A stretch of 64,000 bases of DNA from contig NZ_JAUSQZ010000001.1 of the NCBI RefSeq assembly GCF_030811555.1, positions 868,001 to 932,000 on the forward strand, given 5' to 3'. The position numbers and the translations under genes were made by a program. Below the pieces are notes generated by a model, which was not told the origin of the DNA, searched no databases, and saw nothing but the letters and a program-made list of their open reading frames with translations. Within the stretch, counting starts at the first letter, position 1; every line of letters starts with the position of its first letter. The DNA is from Kineosporia succinea. Its GTDB lineage: Bacteria; Actinomycetota; Actinomycetes; Actinomycetales; Kineosporiaceae. Below, piece after piece: positions 46,912 to 56,052 of the stretch.

Positions 46912-47334
46912 ATGACGATCGACGACGCCCACACCCCGCCGCCCGGCACCAGCGAGGCGACCGTGGACGCCCTGGGCCGGCTCTCCGAGGCCCTGGAGAC
47001 GGTGGAGCGGGCGCGTGGTCACCTGTACGCGTTCCACCAGCTCAGTGGTCGTGCCGACCGGCAGTTCGGCGAGGCGGTGGAGGCCCTGCGCGACGCCGGT
47101 CACGACACGCTCGCCGATCGCCTGGAGCGTGAGCTGATCGGCCGCAACGTGCTTCCGGGGCGGTGGACGTTCCAGGTCGTCGAGGAGTACGACGACCACT
47201 ACTGGGGTGTGGCCCGCGACCTGGAGCGCACGGTTCGCGAGCGGCTGGCGGGCGGCCGGCGTCACCTGCTCGAGGCCCGGATGAAGGAGGAGACGCGGAC
47301 CCCCGGCGAGCCCGGGCACGGGGCGCACCCCTGA
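46912..47334 (+). CDS. Conserved actinobacterial hypothetical protein
   Basis: 140 residues, helical, no membrane segment. The segments GRLSEALETVERARGHLYAFHQLSGRADRQFGEAVEALRDAGH and RWTFQVVEEYDDHYW recall a small family I have seen in actinomycetes without known function. It follows the HlyD-like gene by 40 bp on the same strand, so it may be co-transcribed. Confidence 0.65.
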   Translation: MTIDDAHTPPPGTSEATVDALGRLSEALETVERARGHLYAFHQLSGRADRQFGEAVEALRDAGHDTLADRLERELIGRNVLPGRWTFQVVEEYDDHYWGVARDLERTVRERLAGGRRHLLEARMKEETRTPGEPGHGAHP

Positions 47335-47338
47335 TCGG

Positions 47339-48169
47339 GTGAATCGGTCCCTCTTTGCTTGCCCTCGTCACGGAATGTCACGCAGGCTGACTGTTGTGAC
47401 GCCTACCACCCCGTTGATCGAGCAGATGGAACTCTGGGGCACCGTGCTCGCGGGCGCTCCTCTTCAAGCCGGCACCTGGCTGACCGGTGCCACGGGCCCG
47501 GGTCTGCCCAGCGGGGAGACGGCGGCGAGCCACTCCCCCGCCACTGCGTCGATGCCGCAGGCCATCACGAGTTCGGGTGCCCGGATCGGGCTGGACGTGA
47601 ACGGTTTTCTCGTCGGCCGCACCACGGCCCCGGTCAGCCGGTCGGTCACGCACCGGCTGCCGGCGACCGTCGCCGGCGCGCCCGACGTCGAGGCCCCGGG
47701 TGCGGCGTACGCCGAGGTGGGTGCGGCCGAGCTCGAGGTCGGCTGGCCCTACCTGCCCAATCACCACGGCGGGACGCAGCTTTCGCCGATCGGCGTCCAT
47801 CTCGAGGGGTTACATGTGATCGCCGTGGCCCGGCCGGGCCGGCCGGTGCGCTTCGGTCTCACCGTCACCCGGGGTTCGGTCAGCGTCGAGGGGGTCTCGT
47901 TCGCCGATCTGCCGCACGTGATCCCGCCGAACTACGAGGTGCACGTGCCGATCGACCCGGCGGCCGGCACCTCGGCCCTGATCGTGTTCAACGAGCAGGT
48001 GACCACCGACAACGGGGGACGTCCCACCGCCCTCCCGAACGCGTCCCACCAGTTCCGTTTCGATCCGGAGGCGGGCACCGGCTACGTGAACGCCGCGCAC
48101 CTGTACCTGCCGGGCCCGGCGGGGGCCGACATCACCGTCGGCCATGCGGGAGTGCTGCGAGCGCACTGA
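47339..48169 (+). CDS. Hypothetical protein
   Basis: Up to 276 residues; start GTG 47339 or GTG 47396. No signal peptide and no membrane segment. Strand-rich with many Pro/Gly/Thr, and the end (TGYVNAAHLYLPGPAGADITVGH) looks like a surface or beta-sandwich domain. I do not recognise a family. It overlaps the upstream reading frame of the sulfatase by a short stretch. Confidence 0.55.
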   Translation: MNRSLFACPRHGMSRRLTVVTPTTPLIEQMELWGTVLAGAPLQAGTWLTGATGPGLPSGETAASHSPATASMPQAITSSGARIGLDVNGFLVGRTTAPVSRSVTHRLPATVAGAPDVEAPGAAYAEVGAAELEVGWPYLPNHHGGTQLSPIGVHLEGLHVIAVARPGRPVRFGLTVTRGSVSVEGVSFADLPHVIPPNYEVHVPIDPAAGTSALIVFNEQVTTDNGGRPTALPNASHQFRFDPEAGTGYVNAAHLYLPGPAGADITVGHAGVLRAH

Positions 48170-48269
48170 GGCTCTCAGCCGGTCCGCTTATCATCGCCCG
48201 GAAGGTCGGCGAATCGCCCACGGTTCGTCGGCCTGGCACGAACCGGCGGATGCGCAGGAGTACGAGCAC

Positions 48270-49778
48270 ATGCTGAGGTCCCGGACGGCGGGCGCGATGC
48301 TGTCTGCCGTGCTGGTGCTGGCAGCCTGTGCCAGCGGCGCCCCGGTCCCGAACGGTGCGAGCCCCACGTCCCCGGGTACCGACACCGCATCGGTCAGCAC
48401 GCAAGACCCGACGAAGCCGAACATCGTGTTCGTGCTCACCGACGATCTGTCGATGAACCTGGCGCCGTACATGCCGGCGGTGCAGCAGATGCGGGCCGAG
48501 GGCACGACGTTCGAGAACTTCTTCGTCACCAATTCGCTGTGCTGCCCGTCCCGCACCACGATCCTCACGGGCCGCTACCCGCACAACACCGGGATCCGCA
48601 CGAACACCGAGGCCACCGGCGGCGGCTACCAGGTGTTCAAGCGCAAGGGTCTCGACGAGGACACGTTCGCCACCGATCTGCAGGCCGCCGGCTACCGCAC
48701 CGCGATGATGGGCAAGTACCTCAACGAGTACCAGCCGGGCAGCCCGAAGAAGCCGACCGCGAGCAATCCGGTGGGTTACGACGAATGGGCGCTCGCGGCC
48801 AGCGGTTACGCCGGTTTCTCCTACAACCTGAACGTGAACGGCGAGGTCACGCACCACGGCCGGGCCGAGTCCGACTACCTGACCGACGTGCTGTCGGGCC
48901 TGGGGCAGGACTTCGTCAAGCGCAGCGTGGCCGACGGTGAGCCGTTCATGCTGGAGCTGTCGAGCTTCACGCCGCACAAGCCGTACGTGCCCGCGCCCCG
49001 TCACGCCGAGACGTATCCGGGCCTGAAGGCGCCGCGGGGCGATTCGTACGGCGTGCGGAACACGAACGCGCCGACCTGGCTGGCGAACCAGAAGCTGACG
49101 CCGTCGCGAATCGCGACGATGGACGAGCAGTTCCGCATGCGTGTGCAGTCGGTGCAGGCGATCAACGACCTGATCGTGGCGATCCGGGGGCAGCTCGCGG
49201 CGACCGGGGTCGCCGGCAACACCTACGTCGTGTTCAGTTCCGACAACGGCTATCACATGGGTGAGCACTCGCTGATCAGCGGCAAGATGACGGCCTTCGA
49301 CACCGACATCCACGTGCCGCTGGTGGTGGTCGGGCCGGACGTCCCGGCGGGCGGCACGGTCGGCGAGATGGCCTCCACGATCGATCTGCGCCCGACCTTC
49401 GGCGATCTCGCCGGTGCGGTGACGCCCACGACGGTCGACGGCAACAGCCTGGTGCCGCTGTGGAACGGTGGCACCGACGACCAGGGTTACGTGCTGGTGG
49501 AGCACACCGGCATGGAGGTCGACACGATGGACCCGGACGCCGGTATCTTCCGCAGCCCGATCCCGCCGAACTACGGTGCGCTGCGCACGAAAGACTGGCT
49601 CTACGTGGAGTACGAGAACGGCCAGCGCGAGTACTACGACCGCACGAACGACCCGCTCGAGCTGCACAACATCGTCAGGACGCTGCCCGAGAAGCGGTTG
49701 CGCAAGCTCAGCGATCGGCTCCGGCGAGCTGTCGCCTGCTCGGGTCAGGCCGAGTGCTCGGTTGCCGTCCGGCGGTAA
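48270..49778 (+). CDS. Sulfatase, lipoprotein
   Basis: 502 residues from ATG 48270, with AGGAG 9 nt upstream; the frame is open further back. Lipobox LVLAAC, lipidated Cys20. Sulfatase features: metal-binding Asp58-Asp59 in VLTDDLS, the modified-Cys motif LCCPSRTTILTG (Cys91 to formylglycine, C-x-P-S-R), GMGKY-like MMGKYLNEY, the HK-containing SFTPHKPYVP, and SSDNGYHMGEH. The protein hydrolyses sulfate (or phosphonate) esters outside the membrane. It needs a formylglycine-generating enzyme, not seen here. Standalone gene. Confidence 0.9.
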   Translation: MLRSRTAGAMLSAVLVLAACASGAPVPNGASPTSPGTDTASVSTQDPTKPNIVFVLTDDLSMNLAPYMPAVQQMRAEGTTFENFFVTNSLCCPSRTTILTGRYPHNTGIRTNTEATGGGYQVFKRKGLDEDTFATDLQAAGYRTAMMGKYLNEYQPGSPKKPTASNPVGYDEWALAASGYAGFSYNLNVNGEVTHHGRAESDYLTDVLSGLGQDFVKRSVADGEPFMLELSSFTPHKPYVPAPRHAETYPGLKAPRGDSYGVRNTNAPTWLANQKLTPSRIATMDEQFRMRVQSVQAINDLIVAIRGQLAATGVAGNTYVVFSSDNGYHMGEHSLISGKMTAFDTDIHVPLVVVGPDVPAGGTVGEMASTIDLRPTFGDLAGAVTPTTVDGNSLVPLWNGGTDDQGYVLVEHTGMEVDTMDPDAGIFRSPIPPNYGALRTKDWLYVEYENGQREYYDRTNDPLELHNIVRTLPEKRLRKLSDRLRRAVACSGQAECSVAVRR

Positions 49779-49853
49779 GGGTTCTCGTCAGGGCACCATG
49801 ACGGACGACGCGGTGCGGCACGTCGTCCACCCTGCGGTTCGGTCGGTGGTTGC

Positions 49854-50342
49854 CTAGGGTTCGAGGTGTTCGGCCCATCGCCTCAGCAGTGTCTCGAGGG
49901 CTTGCCGCTCCTTGTGGCTGAAGTGCCCGATCAGGCGGCTCTCGTTGGCCAGATGCGCCTCGTAGGCGCGGTCGATGAGCTCGACCCCCTTCGCGGTGAG
50001 CGCCACCACCCGGCCGCGGCCGTCCACCTCGCTGACCCGCCGCGTCACCAGCCCGGCCCGCACCAGCCGGTCGAGACGCTTCGTCATCGCGCCGGTGGTG
50101 ACCATCGTGACCTGGGCGAGCTCCCCCGGCGCCCGCTCGTACGGCTCGCCGGCCCGGCGCAACGCGGCCAGCACGTCGAACTCGCCCTCGCTGAGCCCGT
50201 GTTCGCGGTAGACCCGGACCAGCTCGGTGGTCAGCGCGTTGGCGATGCGGTGCATCCGGGCGATCACCAGCATCGGGCCGATGTCCAGGTCGGGGCGCTC
50301 GCGCTCCCACTCCTGCTGCACCCGGGCGACATGGTCGGTCAT
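49854..50342 (-). CDS. MarR-family regulator
   Basis: 162 residues from ATG 50342; an upstream frame exists but crosses the operator. Typical winged helix-turn-helix: helix region LSEGEFDVLAALRRAGEPYERAPGELAQ then MVTTGAMTKRLDRLVRAGLVTRR and the DGRGRVVALTAKGVEL wing. MarR proteins bind short palindromes and are often released by small aromatic ligands. Divergent from an EamA-type transporter, with two palindromes between (50360-50371 and 50381-50392). Confidence 0.9.
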   Translation of the reverse strand: MTDHVARVQQEWERERPDLDIGPMLVIARMHRIANALTTELVRVYREHGLSEGEFDVLAALRRAGEPYERAPGELAQVTMVTTGAMTKRLDRLVRAGLVTRRVSEVDGRGRVVALTAKGVELIDRAYEAHLANESRLIGHFSHKERQALETLLRRWAEHLEP

Positions 50343-50359
50343 GGGACTCGACTTTATCC

Positions 50360-50392
50360 CTTCCCGGGAAGCTATATTGTCTTCCGTGGAAG
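50360..50392. promoter_or_regulatory. Double MarR operator overlapping the transporter promoter and start
   Basis: CTTCCCGGGAAG (50360-50371) and CTTCCGTGGAAG (50381-50392) are near-identical 12-bp palindromes, both followed by CTA, 21 bp apart centre to centre (two helical turns). A -10-like TATATT sits between them at 50373-50378, and the GTG start at 50386 lies inside the second palindrome. Binding would block transcription of both divergent genes. Confidence 0.8.
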
Positions 50393-51279
50393 CTAACGCC
50401 CGCTGGGCCGCCCTGACCGCGATCGCGCCGATCGCCTGGGGCACCACCTACTACGTCACCCGGCACACGCTGCCCGCCGACTACCCGTTCTACGGCGGTG
50501 CCGGGCGCGCCCTGCCGGCCGGCCTCCTGTTGCTCCTCATCACCCGCCGGCTGCCGAAGGGCTCGTGGTGGTGGCGTTCGGTGGTGCTGGGCGCGATCAA
50601 CTTCGGGGCCTTCTTCACCCTGATCTACGCGACGGCACAGCTGCTTCCGGCCAGCGTCGCGTCGACGCTCATGGCTACCTCGTCGGTGATGATGATGCTG
50701 CTCGCCTGGCCCCTGCTCGGCGAGCGCCCGCAGGTCCTGTCCGCGATCGGAGCGGCGGTCGGCATCGGCGGCGTGGCCCTGATGCTGCTGGGCGATCCCG
50801 GGTCGGTCGACTACCGCGGTGTGGTCACCTCGCTGGCGGCCATGACCCTGTCCTGCCTGGGCGCGATCCTGACCACCAGGTGGAGCCCGTCGGGAAGCAT
50901 CCTGGCGCTGACCTCGTGGCAGCTGATCGCGGGCGGCCTGCTGATCCTGCCGGTGGCGGTCGTGCTCGAGGGCACTCCCCCGGCGCTGACCCCCGAGCGC
51001 CTGGCCGGTTACGGGTACACGACGTTCGTGGCCACGGCCCTGGCCTTCGTGGTCTGGTTCCAGGGCCTGCGACGGCTGGCCGCGGGCACGGTCGGGCTGA
51101 TCGGCCTGCTCAACCCGGTGGCCGGGGTGCTGGTCGGGGTGCTCGTGGGCTCGGAGGCGTTCGGGGCGAAGCAGGCCCTGGGCGTGCTGCTGGTGGTCGG
51201 CGGGATCCTGCTCGGGCAGCCGCTGGTGCGGCGCCGGTTCCGGGCCCCGGCTCTCGTCGCGCCCGAAGATCCTCTCTGA
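50386..51279 (+). CDS. EamA/DMT-family transporter
   Basis: 297 residues from GTG 50386; the frame is open further upstream but those residues overlap the regulator. About ten membrane segments in two EamA halves: TAIAPIAWGTTYYVTR first, and VATALAFVVWFQGLRRLAAGTVGLIGLLNPVAGV in the second. Drug/metabolite exporters or importers. With TATATT 7 bp ahead, the mRNA likely starts at or next to GTG, so translation would be leaderless. Controlled by the MarR protein. Confidence 0.88.
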   Translation: MEANARWAALTAIAPIAWGTTYYVTRHTLPADYPFYGGAGRALPAGLLLLLITRRLPKGSWWWRSVVLGAINFGAFFTLIYATAQLLPASVASTLMATSSVMMMLLAWPLLGERPQVLSAIGAAVGIGGVALMLLGDPGSVDYRGVVTSLAAMTLSCLGAILTTRWSPSGSILALTSWQLIAGGLLILPVAVVLEGTPPALTPERLAGYGYTTFVATALAFVVWFQGLRRLAAGTVGLIGLLNPVAGVLVGVLVGSEAFGAKQALGVLLVVGGILLGQPLVRRRFRAPALVAPEDPL

Positions 51280-51295
51280 CCTATTCTCGGTCGGT

Positions 51296-51952
51296 ATGAC
51301 CCTGCTCCGGCTGCTGACCCCGGTGGTCGCCGTGCTCGCGCTGACCGGGTGCGTCAGCGACTCGGGCACCACGGCCGACCCGATCGCCCCCGTCGACAAC
51401 GAGTTCCAGCAAGACGTGAACGGCGCCCGCTCGACCGTCGAGGAGTACTGGGCGGCCTTCTTCGAGACCCAGGGCGGGCAGTTCGTGCCGGTCAACGAGG
51501 TGCTGCCCTACACCGAGGAGGGCGAGGGCTCGTGCGGCGGTGAGCCGTTCGTGCTGAACAACGCCTTCTACTGCCCGGTCGACCACTTCATCGCCTACGA
51601 CGCCAATTTCCTGGCCGACCAGTACGCGGCCATCGGCGACGCCTTCGTGTTCTACGTCATCGGCCACGAGTACGCGCACGCCGTGCAGGAACAGCTCGGT
51701 ATCACCCACCGCCTCACCATCCAGCACGAGTTGCAGGCCGACTGCATGGCCGGCGCCTACCTCGGCGACTCGGTGCGCGGCAACCGGCTGAAGCTCGAAG
51801 ACGGGGACATCGACGAACTGCTCGTCAGCCTGGAGACGGTCGGCGACCAGCCCGGCATCCCGTGGTTCGCCGAGGGTGCGCACGGCACGGGTGAAGAGCG
51901 GACGGACGCGTTCAGCAAGGGCAGCGGCGGTTCTCTCTCGGCCTGCATCTAG
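51296..51952 (+). CDS. Neutral zinc metallopeptidase (YpfJ-like), lipoprotein
   Basis: 218 residues. Lipobox ALTGC (Cys19). Zinc site HEYAH (His124, Glu125, His128) and a downstream HELQADCMAGAY (Glu145), the YpfJ-type gluzincin pattern. Start ATG 51296. Exported and membrane-tethered. It may process an envelope protein; no substrate is evident. Its end overlaps the convergent membrane protein gene by 4 bp. Confidence 0.88.
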   Translation: MTLLRLLTPVVAVLALTGCVSDSGTTADPIAPVDNEFQQDVNGARSTVEEYWAAFFETQGGQFVPVNEVLPYTEEGEGSCGGEPFVLNNAFYCPVDHFIAYDANFLADQYAAIGDAFVFYVIGHEYAHAVQEQLGITHRLTIQHELQADCMAGAYLGDSVRGNRLKLEDGDIDELLVSLETVGDQPGIPWFAEGAHGTGEERTDAFSKGSGGSLSACI

Positions 51953-53649
51953 GAGATCGTGAAGATCGCCGCGGTCGCCGTGTCGGTACGGGTGACACCC
52001 AGCCCCGAGAGGTCGCGAACGAGACTCTGCTCGTACTCGGTGCCCACCACGTCTGCCATCGTCACCACTACGGTTCTCACCCCGAGCTCGCGCAGCGTGC
52101 CGACACTGCCCGCATCGGGGAAGGCCTTCATCCGCTCACGCAGCTCACCCTGCTGAGGCGGGTTGTAGCCGCTGCTGCCGTTCACGACCGACCCGAAACC
52201 GTCGGTGCTCCACAGCATCACCCGCAGGTCTTCGAGCTCGCCGGTGGGCAGCACCAGGGTGGGCCCGGTCAGGCTGCTGAACGCGACCGGGCTCGTCGGC
52301 ACCTCCGGGTGCTCGGTCTGGTTGCGCCCCTCGGCCACCACCGCGACCAGCATCGCCACCACGGCCACCCGCGCGATCAGCCCGGGAACGGGCAGCGGCG
52401 AGGACACCCGGCTGACCGCCCCCGCCGCGAGGATGCACAGCAGCACGGTGGTCCAGAGCACCAGCCGGCCCGGTGTGCGGGAACTGTCGAAGCCGGGCAG
52501 GTGGTCGAACAGCAGCAGGTAGCCGTACCTGCCGCCCCCCACCGTCTCCGTGCCCATCGCGAGCCAGACCGACACGACCACGCCGAGGGCCAGGAACAGC
52601 CGGGCCCGCACACTCCAGCGCGAGACGAACAGCCCGGCCAGCGCCAGCGCGACGAGCACGAAGCCGGGCAGCACCGCCATCTCGGCGGGCGCGGTGAGCA
52701 GCTGGCGGGCGGCCTCGGTGCGGTCGCCCATGAGCCACGACTCGGCCGGTGCGGTGAAGAACCCACGCAGCGGCGGGGAGAACAGCTCGAGCCAGGCCAC
52801 CGACCGCACGGCGTCGGGATGTTCCTCGAGCACCGCGAAGTACGGGCGGCTCATCAGGTACACGACCCCGCCGAAGAACAGGCCCCCGGTCAGGTCGGCC
52901 ACCAGCAGACGCCGCGGCAGACGCGGACGCCGCCCCAGCCACACCAGGGCACTGACGAGGCAGACGCCCGCGAGCACGTAACCGAACGGGATACCGACGC
53001 CGAACCCGAGCGTGATCTGCCAGGCCGCCACCGCCCAGCCCGCCACGATCCATCGCGCGCGCACCCGGTCGGGCCGGTAGCCCCCGGTCAGTGACCAGCC
53101 GTGCCCCCGCGCCAGCAGGGCCAGTGCGAGCACGATGCCGCCGGTCGAGAGCACGTTGAGGTGCCCCCCGTGCGCCAGCCGCCACGGCGCGTAGGCGAAG
53201 GCCACACCGGCGACCGCCGCCGCACCCACACTGCCCCCGAGCTGTCGGATCAGGCAGTAGGCGCCGAAGCAGGCGAACGCGTAGGCGAAGACGAACAGCA
53301 GGTTGTAGCGCAGCAGGGCGTCGACCGGGCCGTCGCCGAGGAACCCGGCGGGCGCGTAGCCCAGCAGCGAGTCGGAGAACGCCAGCGAGTTGTGCTGAGG
53401 GTAGGAGACGTTGGCCTGCCACAGGTTCCGCGGGTCGTGCAGCAGAGCGTGCCCGACCCACGAGACCTGCCAGGCCTGCAGCGACGGGTCGTAGATGTCC
53501 TGCGGGATGGTGGCGCGCGGATGACGCAGCGTGGGCCACGTCATCGCGGCGGCGAGCAGGACCGACACCAGGGCCCAGACACCCACCTCGGGGTAGGGAC
53601 GCCGGGTCTCCAGGCCTCGCACCGGCACATTCCTTCCCATCGCAGGCAA
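51949..53649 (-). CDS. Large polytopic membrane protein, possibly glycosyltransferase-like
   Basis: 566 residues, about twelve membrane segments and a C-terminal outside domain (about 430-560). The early loop (about 45-75) has DIYDPSLQAWQVSWVGHALLHDPRNLWQANVSYP, a GT-C-like outside loop with an acidic residue. This layout resembles the GT-C and YfhO/DUF6311-type proteins that use polyprenyl-phosphate sugars. The first ATG may be at 53649 or 53640. Glycosylation is inference. Confidence 0.6.
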   Translation of the reverse strand: MPAMGRNVPVRGLETRRPYPEVGVWALVSVLLAAAMTWPTLRHPRATIPQDIYDPSLQAWQVSWVGHALLHDPRNLWQANVSYPQHNSLAFSDSLLGYAPAGFLGDGPVDALLRYNLLFVFAYAFACFGAYCLIRQLGGSVGAAAVAGVAFAYAPWRLAHGGHLNVLSTGGIVLALALLARGHGWSLTGGYRPDRVRARWIVAGWAVAAWQITLGFGVGIPFGYVLAGVCLVSALVWLGRRPRLPRRLLVADLTGGLFFGGVVYLMSRPYFAVLEEHPDAVRSVAWLELFSPPLRGFFTAPAESWLMGDRTEAARQLLTAPAEMAVLPGFVLVALALAGLFVSRWSVRARLFLALGVVVSVWLAMGTETVGGGRYGYLLLFDHLPGFDSSRTPGRLVLWTTVLLCILAAGAVSRVSSPLPVPGLIARVAVVAMLVAVVAEGRNQTEHPEVPTSPVAFSSLTGPTLVLPTGELEDLRVMLWSTDGFGSVVNGSSGYNPPQQGELRERMKAFPDAGSVGTLRELGVRTVVVTMADVVGTEYEQSLVRDLSGLGVTRTDTATAAIFTIS

Positions 53650-53717
53650 TCGGTTCTGGACCCTAGCACCGTGCCCGCCGGTGCAGGGCGCCGCTCACGG
53701 CGCCCTGCACAGCTGAA

Positions 53718-54821
53718 TCACTGTTCGAGGCAGAACTCGTCGATCGGGTAGCCGACGTGACGCTGCGCGGTGGGCAGGTGACCCCACACCCGGTCGCCGG
53801 GCTTCAGCTCGGTGCTGTTGAGCACCGCGTCACCCGGGCCGAGAACCCGCACGTGCCAGTCGTCTTGCAGGATGAGGTTGACCCGCACCCCGTTCGGCGC
53901 CTCGGCCGTGACCGAGAGCAGCGGCCGGGTCTCGATCTTCACCCGGCCCACCGTGACCGCCCGGGTCTGGCCCTTGGTGTCGACCGCGAGAACCTGGCTG
54001 CCCGAGCGCAGTTCACTGAGGTAGCTGGTGCGCTCGTTGACCGACAACGTGTACGAGTGGATCGCCCCGGCGTTGACCCGGAACGGGCGGGTCGGCATGT
54101 ACGGCAGCGGATGGGTCTCGCTGACGCACAGGATCATGCCGGTCGAGAGCGAGCCCACGAGAATGCCCTCGTCCTGCCGGAAGTGGGTGCAGGTGTCGAC
54201 GCAGGCGCGCTCGCCCATGCCGACGTGGGCGACCTCGGTGACGACCAGCTCCACCAGTTCCAGCTCCGGGGTGGCGGTCTGGGCGGCCTCGGCCAGCCGC
54301 GCCGCATCACCCACGGCCTGCGGGGCGAGCAGCACGCCGTCGGACCCCTTCTCCAGCACCCCGAACACGATGCCGGCCTCTTCGACGTCGGCGACCTCGG
54401 TGATGATGCTGCCCTCGGCCCGGTCGGCCGCGGCCAGCACGATCTCCAGCGGGATCTTGGTCGGGTCACGGAACCGCAGCAGGCTCCACTTCTGCGTGGC
54501 CGCGGCCCGGCAGGCCTCCTCGAGCGAGTCGGCGTCGACGATCTCGACGAACGGCCCCACCTCCACCCCGGGGTATCTGCGCGCCAGCACCGCCGGTTCG
54601 CCGTGCCGGGACGGGTCGGCGATCACCACGTCCACGTGCTCCAGCTCGTCGGGGAGGTCACCGGCCCGGGGGAACAGCACCCGGGTGACACTGGGCGGCA
54701 CCGACTCCAGCACCGCGAGGTCGTCGGTGAGGATGCCGTCGATCCCGTGGTGCAGGGCCTCTTCGATGATCGCGGCCCGGGAGCCGTTGCTTGCCGTGAC
54801 ATCGAGCCAGCAGAGCTTCAT
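53718..54821 (-). CDS. griH-like: DHQ synthase II (GriH-like, 3-amino-4-hydroxybenzoate pathway)
   Basis: 367 residues from ATG 54821, with AAGGGAGA upstream. It matches the archaeal-type 3-dehydroquinate synthase II family along its length: KLCWLDVTA start, KWSLLRFRDPTKIPLEIVLAAAD, GVLEKGSDGVLLAP, VGMGERACVDTCT. In Streptomyces griseus the paralogue GriH works with the aldolase GriI to make 3-amino-4-hydroxybenzoate from an amino-heptulosonate phosphate. The aldolase gene is 17 bp upstream here, so the pair is probably that pathway. The archaeal shikimate role is less likely in an actinomycete. Confidence 0.82.
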   Translation of the reverse strand: MKLCWLDVTASNGSRAAIIEEALHHGIDGILTDDLAVLESVPPSVTRVLFPRAGDLPDELEHVDVVIADPSRHGEPAVLARRYPGVEVGPFVEIVDADSLEEACRAAATQKWSLLRFRDPTKIPLEIVLAAADRAEGSIITEVADVEEAGIVFGVLEKGSDGVLLAPQAVGDAARLAEAAQTATPELELVELVVTEVAHVGMGERACVDTCTHFRQDEGILVGSLSTGMILCVSETHPLPYMPTRPFRVNAGAIHSYTLSVNERTSYLSELRSGSQVLAVDTKGQTRAVTVGRVKIETRPLLSVTAEAPNGVRVNLILQDDWHVRVLGPGDAVLNSTELKPGDRVWGHLPTAQRHVGYPIDEFCLEQ

Positions 54822-54838
54822 TTCGGGTTCTCCCTTGC

Positions 54839-55654
54839 TCAGGCGGTGATCTCGACCAGACCGGGCAGGTTCAGATGTGGTGCGGGGGCGTGACGTACGG
54901 CCCGGACGACGGCCCGGGTCACGGCCGCGGGATCGTCGGACTGCCAGATGCTGCGCCCCATCGCGACTCCGGCCGCACCGGAACGCATCACGTCGCCCAC
55001 CTGGGTGAGCAGCTCGTGCTCGTCGGCGATGCGCGCGCCGCCCGCGGTGAGCAGCGGGATCGGGCACGCCTGCACCACGTCGCTCATGCTCGCGACGTCA
55101 CCGCAGTACGGCGTCTTCACCAGATCGGCCCCGAGCTCGGCGGCGAGCAGGGCGGCGTGCGCGATCAGTTCGGGCGAGAACGGATCGGCCACCCGCGGCC
55201 CGCGGGGGTAGACCATGGCCAGCAGCGGCAGGTTCCACCGGTCGCAGGCGTCGGACACCGCGGCCAGGTCGGCGATCTGGCGGCGCTCGTCGAGCGACCC
55301 GAGGTTGACGTGCACGCTGACCGCGTCGGCCCCCGCCCGCAGAGCCTCCTCCACGGTGGCGACCAGATACTTGGCGTCGGGATCGGGCGCCTGGGCGGTG
55401 CTGGCGCTGAGGTGCACGATGAGACCGGTGCCGGCGAACCGTTCGGGCCGCACCCGCCGCACGGCCCCCTTGTGCAGAACCACGGCGTCACCGCCACCTT
55501 CGGCCACGGCCGCGACCACCGCGTCGAGGCGGTCGCCGGACATGATCGGCCCGTCACTCACCGGATGGTCGAGCGGGACGACGACGAATCTCCCGTCGCC
55601 GCAACGGGAGAGCCTGCGTAATCTCAACCCCCGGGCGAACGCAGTGCTGGACAT
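54839..55654 (-). CDS. griI-like: 2-Amino-3,7-dideoxyheptulosonate synthase-like aldolase (GriI-like)
   Basis: 271 residues from ATG 55654 with GAGGAG 6 nt upstream. Class I aldolase family with the VPLDHPVSDGP start, Schiff-base Lys in GADLVKTPYCGD, and AGGARIADEHELL and GAAGVAMGRSIWQ phosphate-binding loops. It condenses a C4 amino compound (aspartate semialdehyde) with a C3 ketose phosphate, giving the precursor that the GriH-like enzyme cyclises. First gene of the pair; no further gri genes are seen in this window. Confidence 0.85.
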   Translation of the reverse strand: MSSTAFARGLRLRRLSRCGDGRFVVVPLDHPVSDGPIMSGDRLDAVVAAVAEGGGDAVVLHKGAVRRVRPERFAGTGLIVHLSASTAQAPDPDAKYLVATVEEALRAGADAVSVHVNLGSLDERRQIADLAAVSDACDRWNLPLLAMVYPRGPRVADPFSPELIAHAALLAAELGADLVKTPYCGDVASMSDVVQACPIPLLTAGGARIADEHELLTQVGDVMRSGAAGVAMGRSIWQSDDPAAVTRAVVRAVRHAPAPHLNLPGLVEITA

Positions 55655-56052
55655 GCTGATCTCCTCTGTCGGCAGGAGCTTCGGCAGGCTCACGCGAGCC
55701 TTCCCCCGCGCGGTGCGAGTCCGGCCACCGCGTAGCCCGGCAAACATAAACCTCCGGGAGCGCGCCGCGAGGACGTATTGGCGGAATTGGATTGTTTCGG
55801 GGTCCTCAAACGCGCCAACAGTTTTCGCTAAATCGACAGGCTCACCAGGGGCCTCAGGAACGGTCAACGTTGTCGCGCCGCACCGCGACTGAACTGATCA
55901 TTCCGCGGGGGTTGACAGGGCGCTCACCCGCGAAAACGTCCGGCCCGTTGCGGGACCGGACGTTCGGCACGCACCCTCTCGCCGGGAGGGCACCGGGTGA
56001 GCCAGGTGCGCTCCGGCCGCACCTCGTTCACCCGATCACGGTCGGGCGTTCG
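55655..56052. promoter_or_regulatory. Upstream region of the GriI/GriH-like pair, with terminator of the BLUF operon
   Basis: 398 bp. It holds the promoter of the aldolase gene on the minus strand and a terminator at 55931-55964. No gene is supported. Confidence 0.45.
55931..55964 (-). terminator. Rho-independent terminator of BLUF operon
   Basis: Hairpin of AACGTCCGG (55935-55943) with CCGGACGTT (55956-55964), with inner CCC/GGG pairs, followed on the minus strand by T residues (TTTTCG). Confidence 0.75.

Noticed and set aside
48132-49667. 511-residue minus-strand frame
   Set aside because: Antisense of the sulfatase; the sulfatase carries catalytic motifs.
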